Positions 45,689 to 57,269 of a stretch of DNA of 64,000 bases are shown piece by piece. The notes under the pieces were generated by a model, which was not told the origin of the DNA, searched no databases, and worked only from the letters and a program-made list of their open reading frames with translations. The stretch's first letter is position 1, and the number at the start of each line of letters is the position of its first letter. Origin of the DNA: Delphinus delphis (lineage: Eukaryota; Chordata; Mammalia; Artiodactyla; Delphinidae); NCBI RefSeq assembly GCF_949987515.2, contig NC_082689.1, positions 4,468,001 to 4,532,000 on the forward strand. Reading direction: 5' to 3'. The translations under genes were made by a program, and so were the position numbers.

Positions 45689-47059
45689 AACCGGAAGAGT
45701 TGTGACCCTACTTGAATTTTGACACTTACCCACTAATGTGAAGTGCGACCGTCCCTCCACCCACAGACCACCTCAGATGCACACGTTGGCTAATAGAAAA
45801 TTTCAAGAGGGCCTCTGTTCATCTGAGTCCCTCTTTAAGCCAGGCTAGAAATCATCCTAACGGTTAACATTTGGGGAGGGGCGTGGCCAGGCACACTGTT
45901 TACCTCTGTCTGCTCTCCTAACTTCACCAAGACAAATACCTAGGATACGATATCTGACAATGAAAAATCTTTTGGAATCCTCTGCATTTTTCTCTGTATC
46001 GCTATCTCGATGATTAAGGAAAAAATTGTGTTGTATAAGGACCCATGTCACACGATAGATGGTAACTTACTAAAAATTGTCAGTGTCAGTGATATTTACA
46101 ACATTTCTGAACGAATGCAAAGGCTGGACATGTCTAAGACGCTGTCTCTTATTGGGACTCACTGGGCCTACTGGGTGGCAACACCAGCGCACTCAGGTCA
46201 GCAGACAGTGAGATGGAGCCAGGGCGCGTGGAGGGCTCAGGACCTGGCCGGCGTGGGCTGGAGCCGGGAGTCGCAGGACCCAGGTCCACCGGGACCAGCT
46301 CTTCTGTCCACCCCCTTCTCTGAAGAAGGCCGTATGGTGGCTGGGACCACCTGCCTGCCTGTCATCTGTGTGCCCCCGCCAGTGCAGAGGGAGCCAATGT
46401 GGCTGCCCAGTCCAGCTCCTCGGGGTCAGGCTGCTCCAGGAGAGGCGCGTCTCTCTGGCTAGAACACTCTCCAGCCACTCGGCTGCGCTGGGAGTTGTGC
46501 CCGAGGAGCTTCCATCAGAAAGGGATGTTGTTCAAGGCAGGCACCATTGACAGGTGCAACTGTACTTGTATGACCCCTTCACGGTGAAAGATTTAGAAAA
46601 AAAAAGTGACTTTGGAGTTGAGAGGGTAACACCTCCTCATGGAATTTCTCTCTCCCAATAATTGTCAAAATGAGAAAGATATTAAGTGTTTCAAACAGCA
46701 ACCAAAGGAAAGGATATGTCCAATGAACTATTGACCAAAGGAAGAAATATCTCTGAAAAGGAAAGCAGACTGTTCCATCGTGCTTTCTCTCTGGTTAAAA
46801 GGTGTCTCCTGTGACGGCCAGTTATGTCATTACCACGTGGAAGGCCGTGGGAACCGCTAACGTCCACTGTCATTCTGTGCAATCAGGATCAGATGTTTCC
46901 AAAACTGGTCTTAACAGTGTTTTACTCCCCTTGAGAACTTGATATTTATTATAGAAATAAAGCTGTACAAATAGACCCATAAATCTTATTTTTACTTACG
47001 TGCGTTAAACGCCTGGAGAACAGGCCTGATGCTGGTTCCATATGGGGTGCGAAACGTCA
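45689..47059. other. Unassigned intron sequence
   Basis: No supported gene; frames at 46010-46590 overlap each other and show no family pattern. Confidence 0.4.
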
Positions 47060-47290
47060 GCAAGACGGAATCCTCCTCCATGGGGGCCCACAGCCCAAGA
47101 GAGCAGCTAAGGCTGGCACACAAATAGCCCATAACATGCACAGAGAAACAGGCGCCGGGAAGGATGAGCAGATCCTGCTGAGCGAGGGGAGGGTCTTTCT
47201 GACCTGGGACAATCCAGGACGGCTTCACAGAGGAGGGGATATTTGCCTCAGACCTAAGAAGAATTTTCCACAGAAGAAGATGGGAAAATG
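47060..47290 (-). mobile_element. L2 LINE fragment, antisense
   Basis: gggacaatccaggacggctt, cacagaggaggggatatttg and cctcagacctaagaag match the antisense L2 pattern. Confidence 0.55.
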
Positions 47291-49334
47291 AATTCTGGTC
47301 AGAGATAGGTGGGCATCCTGACCCCCTCCGGCCTGTGCCCGTGCTCCAGCCAGAGTCATGACCCGACAGGCAGATCCATTCATGCCAGGCTCCTGCGGGG
47401 ACCGCCAGGTGGCTGCCCTGCTCTCAGACCAAGTTCACACTCTCTGAGGAACACGGCTCATGGGCCTTCCAAAGCCCGTCCCCTCTCTGTGTCTCTGTCT
47501 CTGTGTCTCTGTCTGTCTGCTGGCCCTGTTCCGTACGCCCCTGCCCTACTAACTTCCAGTTACCGAAGGCAACGCGGCCTTCCAGCTCAGACTCACACGG
47601 ACTGGTCCCTCTGCTGAAAGCGCTTCCATGATGCTCCCTTTGCTTTCCCTCCCCCCGCCTCACCTCTACCCATGAAGGCGCACACTCACCACCTGTAGGG
47701 GCTCCCAGAGGCCAAATACAGGACGATCTGAGTATCTAAAACCAAAAGAGAAACAGCACGTCCATCAGCAACGCACTGACTAAAAAATACAAAAGATCCG
47801 TGAATGCCTGATGATACCCAGGCGGGGAGAGAGATGAGGAATATCTCTGAGAGTATTCATTAGCTATTTTAGATGCCCCTTTCTGTCCACGAATCATCTG
47901 TTTCATCCAAGGACATGGCCTTTTCCAGCACTGGTCTTCTCCGTGCTTCTCGGGCTGATTCTTCCCGAATGCCTGGGTGTCCCGGGCTGTGTGAGTGAGT
48001 GGGGCTCCTTCCCCCGTGAGCTTTGATTTCCTGTGGATCCTGGAAAGTGGGTCAGTTGCGCCACAGGCGTGGAGCCCCCAGGAGTTCTGGGTCCAGGTTC
48101 TCCCCCCGCTTCTGCAAGGCAGGTGGCCTCGCGAGGAGGCTGTGTTAGCCCCTGCGTGTTCTGTGAGCTGTGGTTCAAGCAGGTCCCCCGTGTCACCCCA
48201 CCCCCGCAGAAGGCAGAGTCCTCCCGCCACCCTGACCTCCCCCTGGGAGCTCCCATCGCTCTCGTGAGCTCGTTTCACGTGTCTTCCCGACTGCCACGTG
48301 GAGTAGGGGAGGAGAGGTAGGCGGGGATCCGGTACACGGGCGCTGCCGAACCACGGCCCATGGCACGTGGGGTCCCAGAAACGAGAGCGCGTCCTGTGCC
48401 CAGAGTCACCAGAGATGCTCACCGTCTTATTGCCGCTCCTCCTTCAAGCTGTACAGAGAGCCCTTTGATTGCTTTGGGAAACTCCCCATAGACATGGTGC
48501 AGACCAGCATCCTTCCTTTTGCCCTTTGTGGGGTGACAATAACCAGGATTTTGGTCATCGGGCACCAGACTCTTAATACAGTACAAACATCATTGCCCAG
48601 AAACGTCAGGTGGGGCTTTGCGAGGTATGGCTCTTCACGACGCGGAACAGCCCTGGTGGTGTAGGGCGACTTCTGCTGGGGGTCGGGGCAGACCCTCCAG
48701 CTGCAGTGGCCGGTGTCCCTGCAGCTCCGAGCTGGCTGCACAGGGGCAGCCGGGACCAAGGGTGGCGTGGCCGGGCTCTCTCTGCAGCGGGGGCCCGGGG
48801 CAGGGAGGCTGGCAGGACCTCCAGCTCAGGCTGGGGCTCAGGACTGGCTTCCTGGCCCAGGGAGGGGACAGGCAAGCCACGAAAGGAGCAGCCCGGGTGC
48901 TCCTGCAAACCACCACCTGACAAGTGGTGGAGCAGAACACAGATGGAGAGCAGCAGCAAACCTGGGTCACGCGAACATGGCGAAGGAGGTGGCAGGACGT
49001 GGGTGGGCATCAGCTTTCAGAGCAAGGAAGGAGCAGAGCATCAGAGGACAGGACCAAACTCGGGGTGGGGTACCCCAGGGAGCCTGAAGGTAGAGCCAGG
49101 TCTCCAGACCACCCCCGCCCTGGTCGGTGGACACAGCACTCCCTGCTCAGACTGGTCAGCAGGGAAACTGCCCAGGTGGGCAGACGAGGGGCTGGGCCTT
49201 CACCGCACGAACCAGAAAAGAGTCTACGTGCTTCTCTGTAGCCACAGCAACCACGATGTGCGTGCCTCTTGCTGTCTGATCCCGACAGGTAAACTCTGCC
49301 TGGAGTTAACAAGTGTATTACTCTGCTTTCACAG
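47291..49334. other. Unassigned GC-rich intron before exon D
   Basis: A (TCTG)-rich stretch lies at 47485-47520. 48600-48900 is GC-rich with frames on both strands, including one of 269 codons at 48610-49419, none with recognisable motifs. Confidence 0.4.
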
Positions 49335-49410
49335 GACGAAGGTGACGGCTGGCAGATGTCGCCGAGTGTTTTCCTTCATACGATGCAAGAAGGAAACGAC
49401 GTATACAAAG
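49335..49410 (+). CDS. IQCA1: IQCA1 exon D
   Basis: Acceptor gctttcacag ends at 49334; donor GTCAGT begins at 49411. It encodes 25 codons plus one base (phase 1 exit): DEGDGWQMSPSVFLHTMQEG then NDVYK. The DEGxGW..PS.F...EG..TYK pattern is the family landmark between the Lys-rich linker and the helical segment of exon E. Other open frames over this stretch, including a long one from 48610 to 49419, are out of phase with the family match and are taken as chance. Confidence 0.85.
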
Positions 49411-50185
49411 GTCAGTTGAGCAGAATAGGTGTGCTCCTGTCCATCCAGTGCGGCCTCAGCCTCTGTTGGGCAGAATTTGGTGCCCAACCACGAGAGGCTG
49501 CAGACATGCAATTCACAGCCAAGACCTTCTGTCCATCTCTCTTTTAGAATTCCGTTGGGTGGCTTCAAGGCATATACCTGGTAAAAGAGAAAGATGAGAA
49601 CATCATCTAAGCCCCTGTTCCGTGTTAAACCCTTGAGACTCCAGCTGAACATTCTCTTGCTAGGAATGAAAGGGAAGAAGGATTTTCCCTGGATTGTTTA
49701 AATTAAGAAAATCAATGCCGTATGTACAGTAAAATGTTTTAATCCTATTAGACTAAGACTCGTGCCTGAACACTGACACCTAAATCTTTTCTCCCATGTT
49801 CAGCATACTTAGCAGAGTATAATATGGCTCATTCGGCAAGTGTATGAATTGGTCTTTGAGATACTCTCATTATACTTTCCTGTGGTCCCACTCCACCCTC
49901 ACAACAAACCCCAACACAGAAGGACCTGCCAAGGCGACCCTGGCCATCAGTGTTATTTGGAAATTCCTGAAAAATGCAATAAGGGCGTGAAGTAGAATAT
50001 TTCCAAACTCCAGTCACATGTGTGCCTCCTTCCTAATTCTGGTCTTAGGTGGACAGCACCGCTACTGTTATTTACTTAATATCTATTTTTAATTGATGCA
50101 CGGTTTTTATCCCAATTAATTGAGCCTTATCCTCAGCAACTATATCAAAAGTCGTTGCAGGTTTGATATGCCGGTTCTATAAAAT
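49411..50185. other. Unassigned intron sequence
   Basis: No gene or confident repeat after exon D. Confidence 0.45.
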
Positions 50186-50198
50186 AAGAATGTCCGTG

Positions 50199-50327
50199 GA
50201 CTTCCCCCCAGCAATCCAGTGGTTAAGACTCCACACTTCCACTGCAAGGGGAGCGGGTTCACTCCCTGGCCAGGGAACTAACATCCCGCATGCCGTGCAG
50301 TGTGGCAAAAAAAAAAAAAAAAAAAAA
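50199..50327 (+). mobile_element. CHR-type SINE, short form
   Basis: gacttccccccagcaatcc, cttccactgcaaggggagc and poly(A). Perfect 13-bp duplication aagaatgtccgtg at 50186-50198 and 50328-50340. Confidence 0.93.
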
Positions 50328-50664
50328 AAGAATGTCCGTGTACCTCCTGAAATTCTTTCACTTACCACTAGTGGCAAGGGTCCCACTCTACCTGAGACGC
50401 TGAACGAAGGCAGAAGCACAGGGATAGGATGACCCCAGCAGGATTTAGCGACTGCTTTAATTGGGGAGGAAGGAGGTCAAAGGGTAAATTAACACCGATT
50501 AGGTGCCCGAGACGCAGAAGGCTTTGTGTTTTCGTTCCCATCTTACTTACCTTTATAACAACCAGGAGCGGTAAACATCACTTACCCACCATCAGCAGGT
50601 CTGATCTTCTATCAGGTCTACTGATAGAAGACCTGCCATCATTCACGTTTAAGAACATCAACTC

Positions 50665-51286
50665 TTTTTCTTTTCCATTATGGTTTATTACAGGATATTG
50701 AATACAGTTCCCTGTGCTATATACAATAGGACCTTGTTGTGTATCCATTCTATATAGTTTGCACCTGCTGACCCCAAACTCCCACTCCAACCCTCCCCCA
50801 TCCCCGTCACCCCGTTGGCAGCCACAAGTCTGTTCTCTATGTCTGTGAGTCTGTTTCTCTTTCGAAGATTAGTTCATTTGTGTCATATTTTAGATTCCAC
50901 ACGTAAGTGATATCATATGGTATTTGTCTTTCTCTTTCTGACTTACCTCACTCGGTATGATAATCTCTGGGTCCATCCATGTTGCTGCAAATGGCGTCAC
51001 TGCATTCTTTTTCATGGCTGAGTAGTATTCCATTGTATATATGTACCACATCTTCTTTATCCGTTGCTCTGCCAATGGATATTTAATTTGTTTCCATGTC
51101 CTGGCTATTGTAAATAGTGCTGCAATGAACACTGGGGTGCATGTATCTTTTCAAATTACAGTTTTGTCCGGATATATGCCCAGGAGTGGAATTGCAGGAT
51201 CATACGGCAGCTCTGTTTTTAGTTTTGAGGAACCTCCATGCTGTTCTCCATAGTGGCTGCACCAACTTACATTCCCACCAAGATAA
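50665..51286 (-). mobile_element. L1 LINE 3' end, antisense
   Basis: cctgtgctatatacaatagg, ccttgttgtgtatccattc, atttgtctttctctttctga and gagtagtattccattgtata. The minus strand shows [20 protein letters not shown] and [18 protein letters not shown]. Near-matching flanks (caactcttt at about 50660 and 51290) suggest the insertion site. Confidence 0.9.
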
Positions 51287-51289
51287 TAC

Positions 51290-52189
51290 CAACTCTTTAA
51301 CAAACAATGGTGCCAAGCAATCACTATCAAAGCATCCATTCACTTACATATTCACTCAACAAACATTGATTGACTCCAGTGTGCAGGTGCAATGCTAGCC
51401 TGGAGCTACAAAGCTGGCGCATGCCGTCAGCAGGCTCACAACACACCAGGTGCGGTGGCGGTAGATGGGTAGGGACAGTGGCACAAGTTGGATGGCTTGT
51501 TAGGCTGGCCTCAGCCGCCTCCGAGGGACCCAGCTAGGAATCGCAGTAAGTCACAGGCCTAGCTGTGGTGCCCCTGGAACTCAGGGCTGGGTCGCAGACA
51601 ATAGCTGCCGTTTGTGAAGACACCACTTCACATGACTTCATGTATTGGTCCGTACACACTGTCTTTTGTTTCGTATTCTGCACATCTATCTCCAACCTTC
51701 GAGATAATTTTCCAGGCCTTCGAACGCGTTAGGTAATTGACCAGCTACTCTTCTTCTGAACACCTCCCTTCTGGAGCCCTGCCAGCTGTCCTCCTTGGGG
51801 CTTCCTTTGCCTTCTCTGACTGTCACCCCTTCATTTTCCTGGTACTCCCTCATTTTGGTGGAGCCTGTCCTACTGGGTGTCCTGAGAGGGGCTGCGGGTG
51901 GGGAGTCTGAGGTGCCAGGTACATCTCAATGCACTCGCACTTGGGATTTGGAAGGCCTGGCTCCCTTGGCCTCTGATGTAACTGCATATGGAGAAAGAAA
52001 GAAAAGTGGGGAAGAGCAAAATTCTCACCTACCTTAACAAGGAGTCAGGAGCCCGTGTCTAAAATTGACGCATCAAGAAGCAGCAGTATACGCGTGTTAT
52101 CTAGACATTGGGAGAGGAACAACCAACCAAAAGAGCCCACGTGAAGCTAGATCACTTCACGCCCCCCTCCCCTGGGCCCCCCCCCCACC
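51290..52189. other. Unassigned intron sequence
   Basis: No gene or confident repeat. Confidence 0.45.
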
Positions 52190-52390
52190 TCAGGGCTGTC
52201 GTGCTTTCTGTTCCCCTTGCCTGGAATGCTTTTCCCTTCAGGCCTTCTCCCGCCTCACCTGTGCCCGCCCCGACCCCACTTTACTCACCTCCCTCTGACT
52301 TCCGTGTGTGTGTTTGCTGTCTCCCCGCAGGGGGTGGGAGGGGGGCGCCAGGTCCATGAAGGCAGGGCATGAATTTCATAATTTACAAAT
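52190..52390 (+). mobile_element. L2 LINE fragment
   Basis: ctgttccccttgcctggaat, gcttttcccttcaggcc, actcacctccctctgactt and ggtccatgaaggcagggca are in L2 order. Confidence 0.65.
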
Positions 52391-52951
52391 AGATCAGATT
52401 TATGAATAAATCTGAATCTAGTCAATGCATTTTTGAATGAATGAATGTGGGAATAAATGCCACTGGACAGTGTAACTGGAAGGCAGTTTTTTTATTATAA
52501 TCTTTTCAATACTCTGACTTTAAAATAAGGTGCATGCATTATTTTGATAAAAACAGTAATTAATTTGGGGGACATCTAATGTTCCCATGGGAAGCCTGCA
52601 GCCCCACCCAGCAAAGCTCTTGAACCGACCCACACCTGGTGTGTAATATCTGTTTCCATCAAGACTAAGAAAACACAAGCCACTCGGGAGCAGGAAACAT
52701 GAAGCGTGATTTTCCTAGTTGGCTGTTGGGGCATTTGATGAGCTATCTGTCAGGTCTTCAGTAACTTACAGAAATTAAATGTTTTCATCTGAGAATTCTT
52801 TTCATAAAAATCAAAGCTTTTTCTTCTCAGATGAAACATTAGCATTTTAATCACTGAGATGAAGCGCCCTCCTCGGTCACCCCTCCACGGGCAAACGCTG
52901 CCGCAGCTCCCGCTTCCCAATTCTGGGATAAAAGCTCATTCTCTGCTGTAG

Positions 52952-53160
52952 GAAAGAGCGGGCCGTTGTTTTCCTTTGAGAGCCATGAACAGCTTCCTGC
53001 ATTCAGAAATGTCCATGAAATTCTTGAAGGGATTGAGAAGGGCCCTGTGCAAAAGCGTCATGAGAAAAACAAAGTTGCAGTGGAAAACGAGGTCCATTTA
53101 CGCGAACTAGAGGTGAAACCGGGAAAGGCTGCTGCGAACTGCTTTATCTGTAGAATATAG
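52952..53160 (+). other. Possible alternative terminal exon (weak)
   Basis: A good acceptor (attctctgctgtag, ending 52951) leads into a 69-codon open stretch that ends in TAG at 53158-53160. Two leading bases then a full frame fit the phase-1 exit of exon D exactly. The peptide is charged (HEKNKVAVENEVHLRELEVK). No AATAAA follows within 400 bases and I do not recognise the sequence. It could be chance. Confidence 0.2.
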
Positions 53161-56100
53161 TTACAGCTCCAGAAATGGGAACGTCACTGCTTTTACATAA
53201 ATAATCACATCTTGCTTTCCTTTCTGTTGAATATTCTGTGTTCCTTTCATTTTGAAACGCATTGCTTCCCAGTCTTAGTAAATCAATCCCGTGAAAAAGC
53301 AGTGTCGCTTCCTTTAAATAACAAAGCACTTTTGCTCTAAAAGATCTTAATGAAACAGGTGGCTTTTGCTGTGGGAGGAGATTCAGTCATCATACAAGGG
53401 GGAAATCTGCTAGGAAAGAGTTGTTTTTCGTGAATAGCACGTTTTAACACAGTTATAGTATTTTCAAGGGGGAGAGCTTACAATTGGAAACCCATAAAAA
53501 AGAAGCATTATGTTATTCCTGCATTTCAAAGTTTTCCACAGTCTAAGCTTATGTAAATTTCAGAAAACGTACAGAGAAGGGGCGGTTGCCTTCAAGCCCG
53601 TGAGCCAGCCTCGCCTTTGTGTACTCACACCTTCCAAGCTCACTGCAAAATCCCCCTTCTGGGGGGGAGGGCGGACAGGTGCTCAGGCCAGAGCAGAAAC
53701 TGAGGTCACCCTCAGACAGGCATACAGGAGGCACACCCCCAAACCTCTCCTGCCGTATCATCCCATCCCATCGTCTGAGCCCTCGCGGCTGGGCCACCTC
53801 TCACGTGGCCACCCTGCTTGGGAAGGACATGTGGGTGAATCAATTCTATGAAAATTTCACCCCCTCTGTGATGTGTTTCTTGTCGATTTCTTATAAATCC
53901 ACACTAGCCACCCTAGAAAAAGTTTGGGTACTTTCATCATCCTCATTTTCAAAAATCTGCCCCTGAAACTTTGCATCACCCGTCGGTTTCTGCTTGCTAT
54001 CTTCCTGGCGCAGACTGTGACCAGACAAGGGCTGACCCCCTCCAGGCCGCACTGCCCTTGGTTGGCTGGTGGGAGGCCGGTGAGCCTAAGAGCCCTCGCC
54101 GGGCCTGGAAGCCAGACAGGCCGACCCCTCTGCCCAGCTAACTGACCAGGAAGTGAGCCAGGCCTGACCTGTGTGTGGCCATCACCTTGTGATGCCCCCT
54201 CTCGCTTCCAGAGATCTCCATGCCAGCCTCTGGGAGCAGCGTCAGGGTCTCCAGCCTGTGGCTTGTGGAGCCGACCCACACTTTGGGAAAACTGGAGCTG
54301 CACAGCCACATCCCGTCTTGCTCCCCTTGCATCCTGTGTGGCCCTGACTCGGACGCCGCGAAGAGGACACGCCCAGTGGTCCTCCGCCTCCTCACTTCCA
54401 CCTGCTCTCTGGGCACAAGTGTTTTTAGAGTAGCCGCTGTCCTGCCTGGTTCCTCGCCCCTCGAGAGGTGGAGACTGTTGACAAGGAAAGGGAAGACTGT
54501 TAAGACCAGCAGCTGGAAAGCGGTAGCATGGGGGACCCACCTGCCGGGGCTGCCGCCTGGCTGGAGCCCTCCAGGCGATGCCCTCGCCCAGTCGCCCGTT
54601 CTTGTGCATCTGCATCTCGTTGCCCTTTTGCTCCATCTCCCCAGGATCTGCAGCCATTCCTGGCTCACACCACGTGCCGTCCCTTCTCCTTTCCTTTCTC
54701 GCAGCTTCTGCTCATCCCCGACCTCCATGATTTACGTGAAGATTCCACCCTCCTCTCTCATCTGTTTGCCCACTTGACTCTCCGAGAATCTTCTCTGCTG
54801 TCCACCTTCACAGTTGACACCTCCTGCTCTGTGCGCCCAGATGTATGTTTCTGCCTGTGACCGTGACTGTCCTCTATGGCTTGTCCTCTAATGCCACCCT
54901 TCTTGATGAGCTGTGTCGGGGGACACAGTCCTGGCTAGTCTCAGGATCCCGTGAGGTGCTCGTAGGAGAAGCTGTGCTTGAGAAACTTCCATCCCATCGT
55001 TCACCGCCTGCCATCCAGGCCCCGCACGACCCCCTTTCTTCCCAAGCCATAGCCGTTGTCAGACAGAGGTGGGGAAACCCCTGCCTGGGGCCCCGTGGCC
55101 CCCGGTTGCCTTCCCGAGTTGCACGACATCCGTGCTCCAGGGATGCGCTCCCGGCAAAGTGGCCCAGCGGAGTGGTGGTTGCAGGTTTGGTTCCAGAAAT
55201 TTTCCATCACATGCTGAACACAAATTCAGGGAAGAGATCTCATTTCCCAAACTGGCAAGTCTTTTTCCCCTGGGAGATCCCCCGATCCCGCAGCCAGGAT
55301 CCAGGGATCTGCACCTCTGCGCAATTTGGAATTCCCCTTCTGAGAAAACAGGTTTATTCCCATTTATTCCAGTGATACAAAATTACCCTTATTTCCTCTA
55401 GGGTCACATTTCTCTAACCATCCTCCTAACTGCCAGGCAAAAGGGAAATGTAAACTGTGTGTGATTTCAAAAACATCCAAAAAGTGATACAAAAATAGAG
55501 CCGTTGAATTAGGGGCGCGTAGCGGGTACTTGTGTATTCAGTGTTGGCTTTTACTAGGAGCCAGGGTAAACTACTGGTGAGTTGAACTAGCAACAAAATC
55601 TCTCCTATCTTAGCACATCATTTGAAGAATAAAAATAATGTAAAGCATATTACAGAAACAGTCGCCTATAACTGTATAATCCCACAATTAACGTATTATT
55701 TTTTACATGTTTTTAACCGTATGGAAGAATACTGTTTGTTTCGTGCTTTTTTATTGGATCTTTACACATTAGCAGTTTCCTTCTTTATTTTCTAGATATT
55801 GTACAGGCACAATCCTTCTGTTTGGGAAGTGGAGAAGGATGTAGGGCAGAAAACTGAGTTTGTGTTATATGTCACAAAACTGCGTTCCTTAGCGTCAACC
55901 GCAAAGGAACGGGCACTGGCCCTCTACCTCTACAAGGATTAGATCATGAGCCACTGCGGCTGCTGACTTCCAACACCCCCTGAAAGGAGTTCAAGGTGGA
56001 GAGCAGGCATGAGGCCCTCTGTGCTCTGGGAAAAACTGGCAGAGCAGGTCTTCAGAATAGTTAGATATTTTCAGGAGAAGATTTTATGAGCCCAATTCTT

Positions 56101-56419
56101 GTATCTCCTCCTATCTAGAAAAGCACTGAAATCCTTCATGGTGACGACTGCTCCTCGAGACGAGCAGAAACCTTCTGCCAAAAAATATGCTGGATTGCAT
56201 GGACTCCCCCTTCACCAGAATCACATGTATGCTGACCTTCCCCCCCGCCTCTTCAGAGCAGTTTCTCAGAGCTCTCTGAGACGCTGTCTCCCGGGCTATA
56301 ATCCTCATTTTGCCCCAAATAAAACTTGACTCACAACTCCCATGTCATACATTTTTTTTAAGTCGACATTAGTCTTCACGCTGAAAAAATTTCATTTTCT
56401 TTATCCTTCTGGAGTACAG
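53161..56419. other. Unassigned intron, GC-rich middle
   Basis: No confident repeat. 54000-55300 is GC-rich and open on both strands, including a 266-codon minus frame at 53857-54657; none shows motifs. A 48-codon open stretch follows a ttttctag at 55797 and ends at 55942. Confidence 0.4.
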
Positions 56420-56526
56420 ACCTGTGGAAGAATAAAGATGAATCGTGGAATGTCCCCCAGGGCTATGATCCCGAACTGATCAAAGCGGACAAACGGAAAG
56501 AATTGGAGTCGGAGATCAGGCTGCAG
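56420..56526 (+). CDS. IQCA1: IQCA1 exon E
   Basis: Acceptor ggagtacag ends at 56419; donor GTAAGA begins at 56527. The first two bases complete an Asp codon begun in exon D, then come 35 codons: [19 protein letters not shown] followed by [16 protein letters not shown]. The W.NK.ESWN..Q.YDPELI motif and the following charged helix are characteristic of DRC11-family proteins. Exit phase is 0. It is separated from exon F by only 157 bp, unlike every other intron in the window. Confidence 0.9.
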
Positions 56527-56683
56527 GTAAGACTGCTTTTATGCTGTAGTCCCAGCAAGTCATTCACTGCAGTGCTTTGTTACAATTTCCCGTTAATAAC
56601 CTACCCAGAATTTAAGCTATTTTTAACTTCACAAAGAAAACACAAGTCATGCGAAGTCACCTAAACCTTTTGTATTCACCTAG

Positions 56684-56785
56684 GTTGACGAGCTGATGAG
56701 ACAGGAACTAAAAAACTTAAAACTAGCTGTGAACAGAGAGATGGAATTATCGGGCAAAACAGGAAGGAAGAAAGGAAGTAAAGAG
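56684..56785 (+). CDS. IQCA1: IQCA1 exon F (last in window)
   Basis: Acceptor ttcacctag ends at 56683; donor GTGAGT begins at 56786. It has 34 codons, phase 0 on both sides: VDELMRQELKNLKLAVNRE, then a basic tail with KTGRKKGSKE. The VDELMRQEL.NLKLAV helix is strongly conserved in the family and the Lys-rich run that follows leads towards the AAA+ domain. That domain is not found in the remaining 7.2 kb, so the next exon is beyond 64000. Confidence 0.9.
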
Positions 56786-57269
56786 GTGAGTGGTCCTTAT
56801 GCACGGGAAGCAGAGGGCAGATCCCGACCACGACCAAGAGCCCGGCCCCCGCGGGCGGTGGCCCATCCATGCGTGCTGCCTGCGGACCCCGGCTGTCCCA
56901 GGCTGATTCTCCGGGAAACGTGCCTACCTTTGGTGAATTTACGTTGGTCCACCAGGTAGCCCTCAGGGCTGTGGGCTCATAAATGAGATAAATCCAACAG
57001 TCTGGAAGTAACTTCCCCAGTCCCCCATCACTGCAGATCCGTGGTACCCAAGCCCCACAAGTGGGAGGAGACCTATCGGAGGAGCTGGGGCATGTGTCTC
57101 AAATGCCCACCCGTCTCTCCCTGTAGAAGCTCTGTAGGGGAAGCCAGTGGCAATGAGCAGGTTCTTTGTGAGTCGGGGAATCCGATGAATTGAATTTTCA
57201 GTTGCCACCCATCCGTCTCATAGTGGTTTAGAGTAGCCAGTTGGATTCCAGTGTTCCATGTTCACATAC
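56786..57269. other. Unassigned intron after exon F
   Basis: No gene or confident repeat. Confidence 0.45.

Larger units (their letters stand above)
2574..56785 (+). other. IQCA1: IQCA1/DRC11-family gene, internal part (six exons)
   Basis: Six exons on one strand splice into a single 233-codon frame with no stop. Exon lengths are 206, 85, 123, 76, 107 and 102 bp, and the junction phases (2, 0, 0, 1, 0) fit exactly at every join. The product resembles the segment of IQCA1 (IQ motif- and AAA domain-containing protein, also DRC11) that links the IQ motif to the AAA+ ATPase. DRC11 belongs to the nexin-dynein regulatory complex, which ties neighbouring outer doublet microtubules in motile cilia and flagella. 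The IQ-motif exons must lie upstream and the Walker A/B exons downstream, since neither is seen here. The paralogue IQCA1L is the main alternative. I prefer IQCA1 because the introns are very long, whereas I recall IQCA1L as compact. Family assignment is firm; the paralogue choice is inference. Confidence 0.8.

Noticed and set aside
48610..49419. 269-codon frame on the + strand
   Set aside because: GC-rich intron, overlapped by frames on both strands, no motif. It overlaps exon D in a different frame from the one that matches the family.
53857..54657. 266-codon frame on the - strand
   Set aside because: No recognisable domain, overlapped by 185- and 86-codon frames on the + strand; best explained by GC-rich composition.
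55797..55942. 48-codon open stretch after a ttttctag acceptor-like site
   Set aside because: Exon E already joins to exon D in phase and matches the family without a gap, and this peptide has no family likeness.
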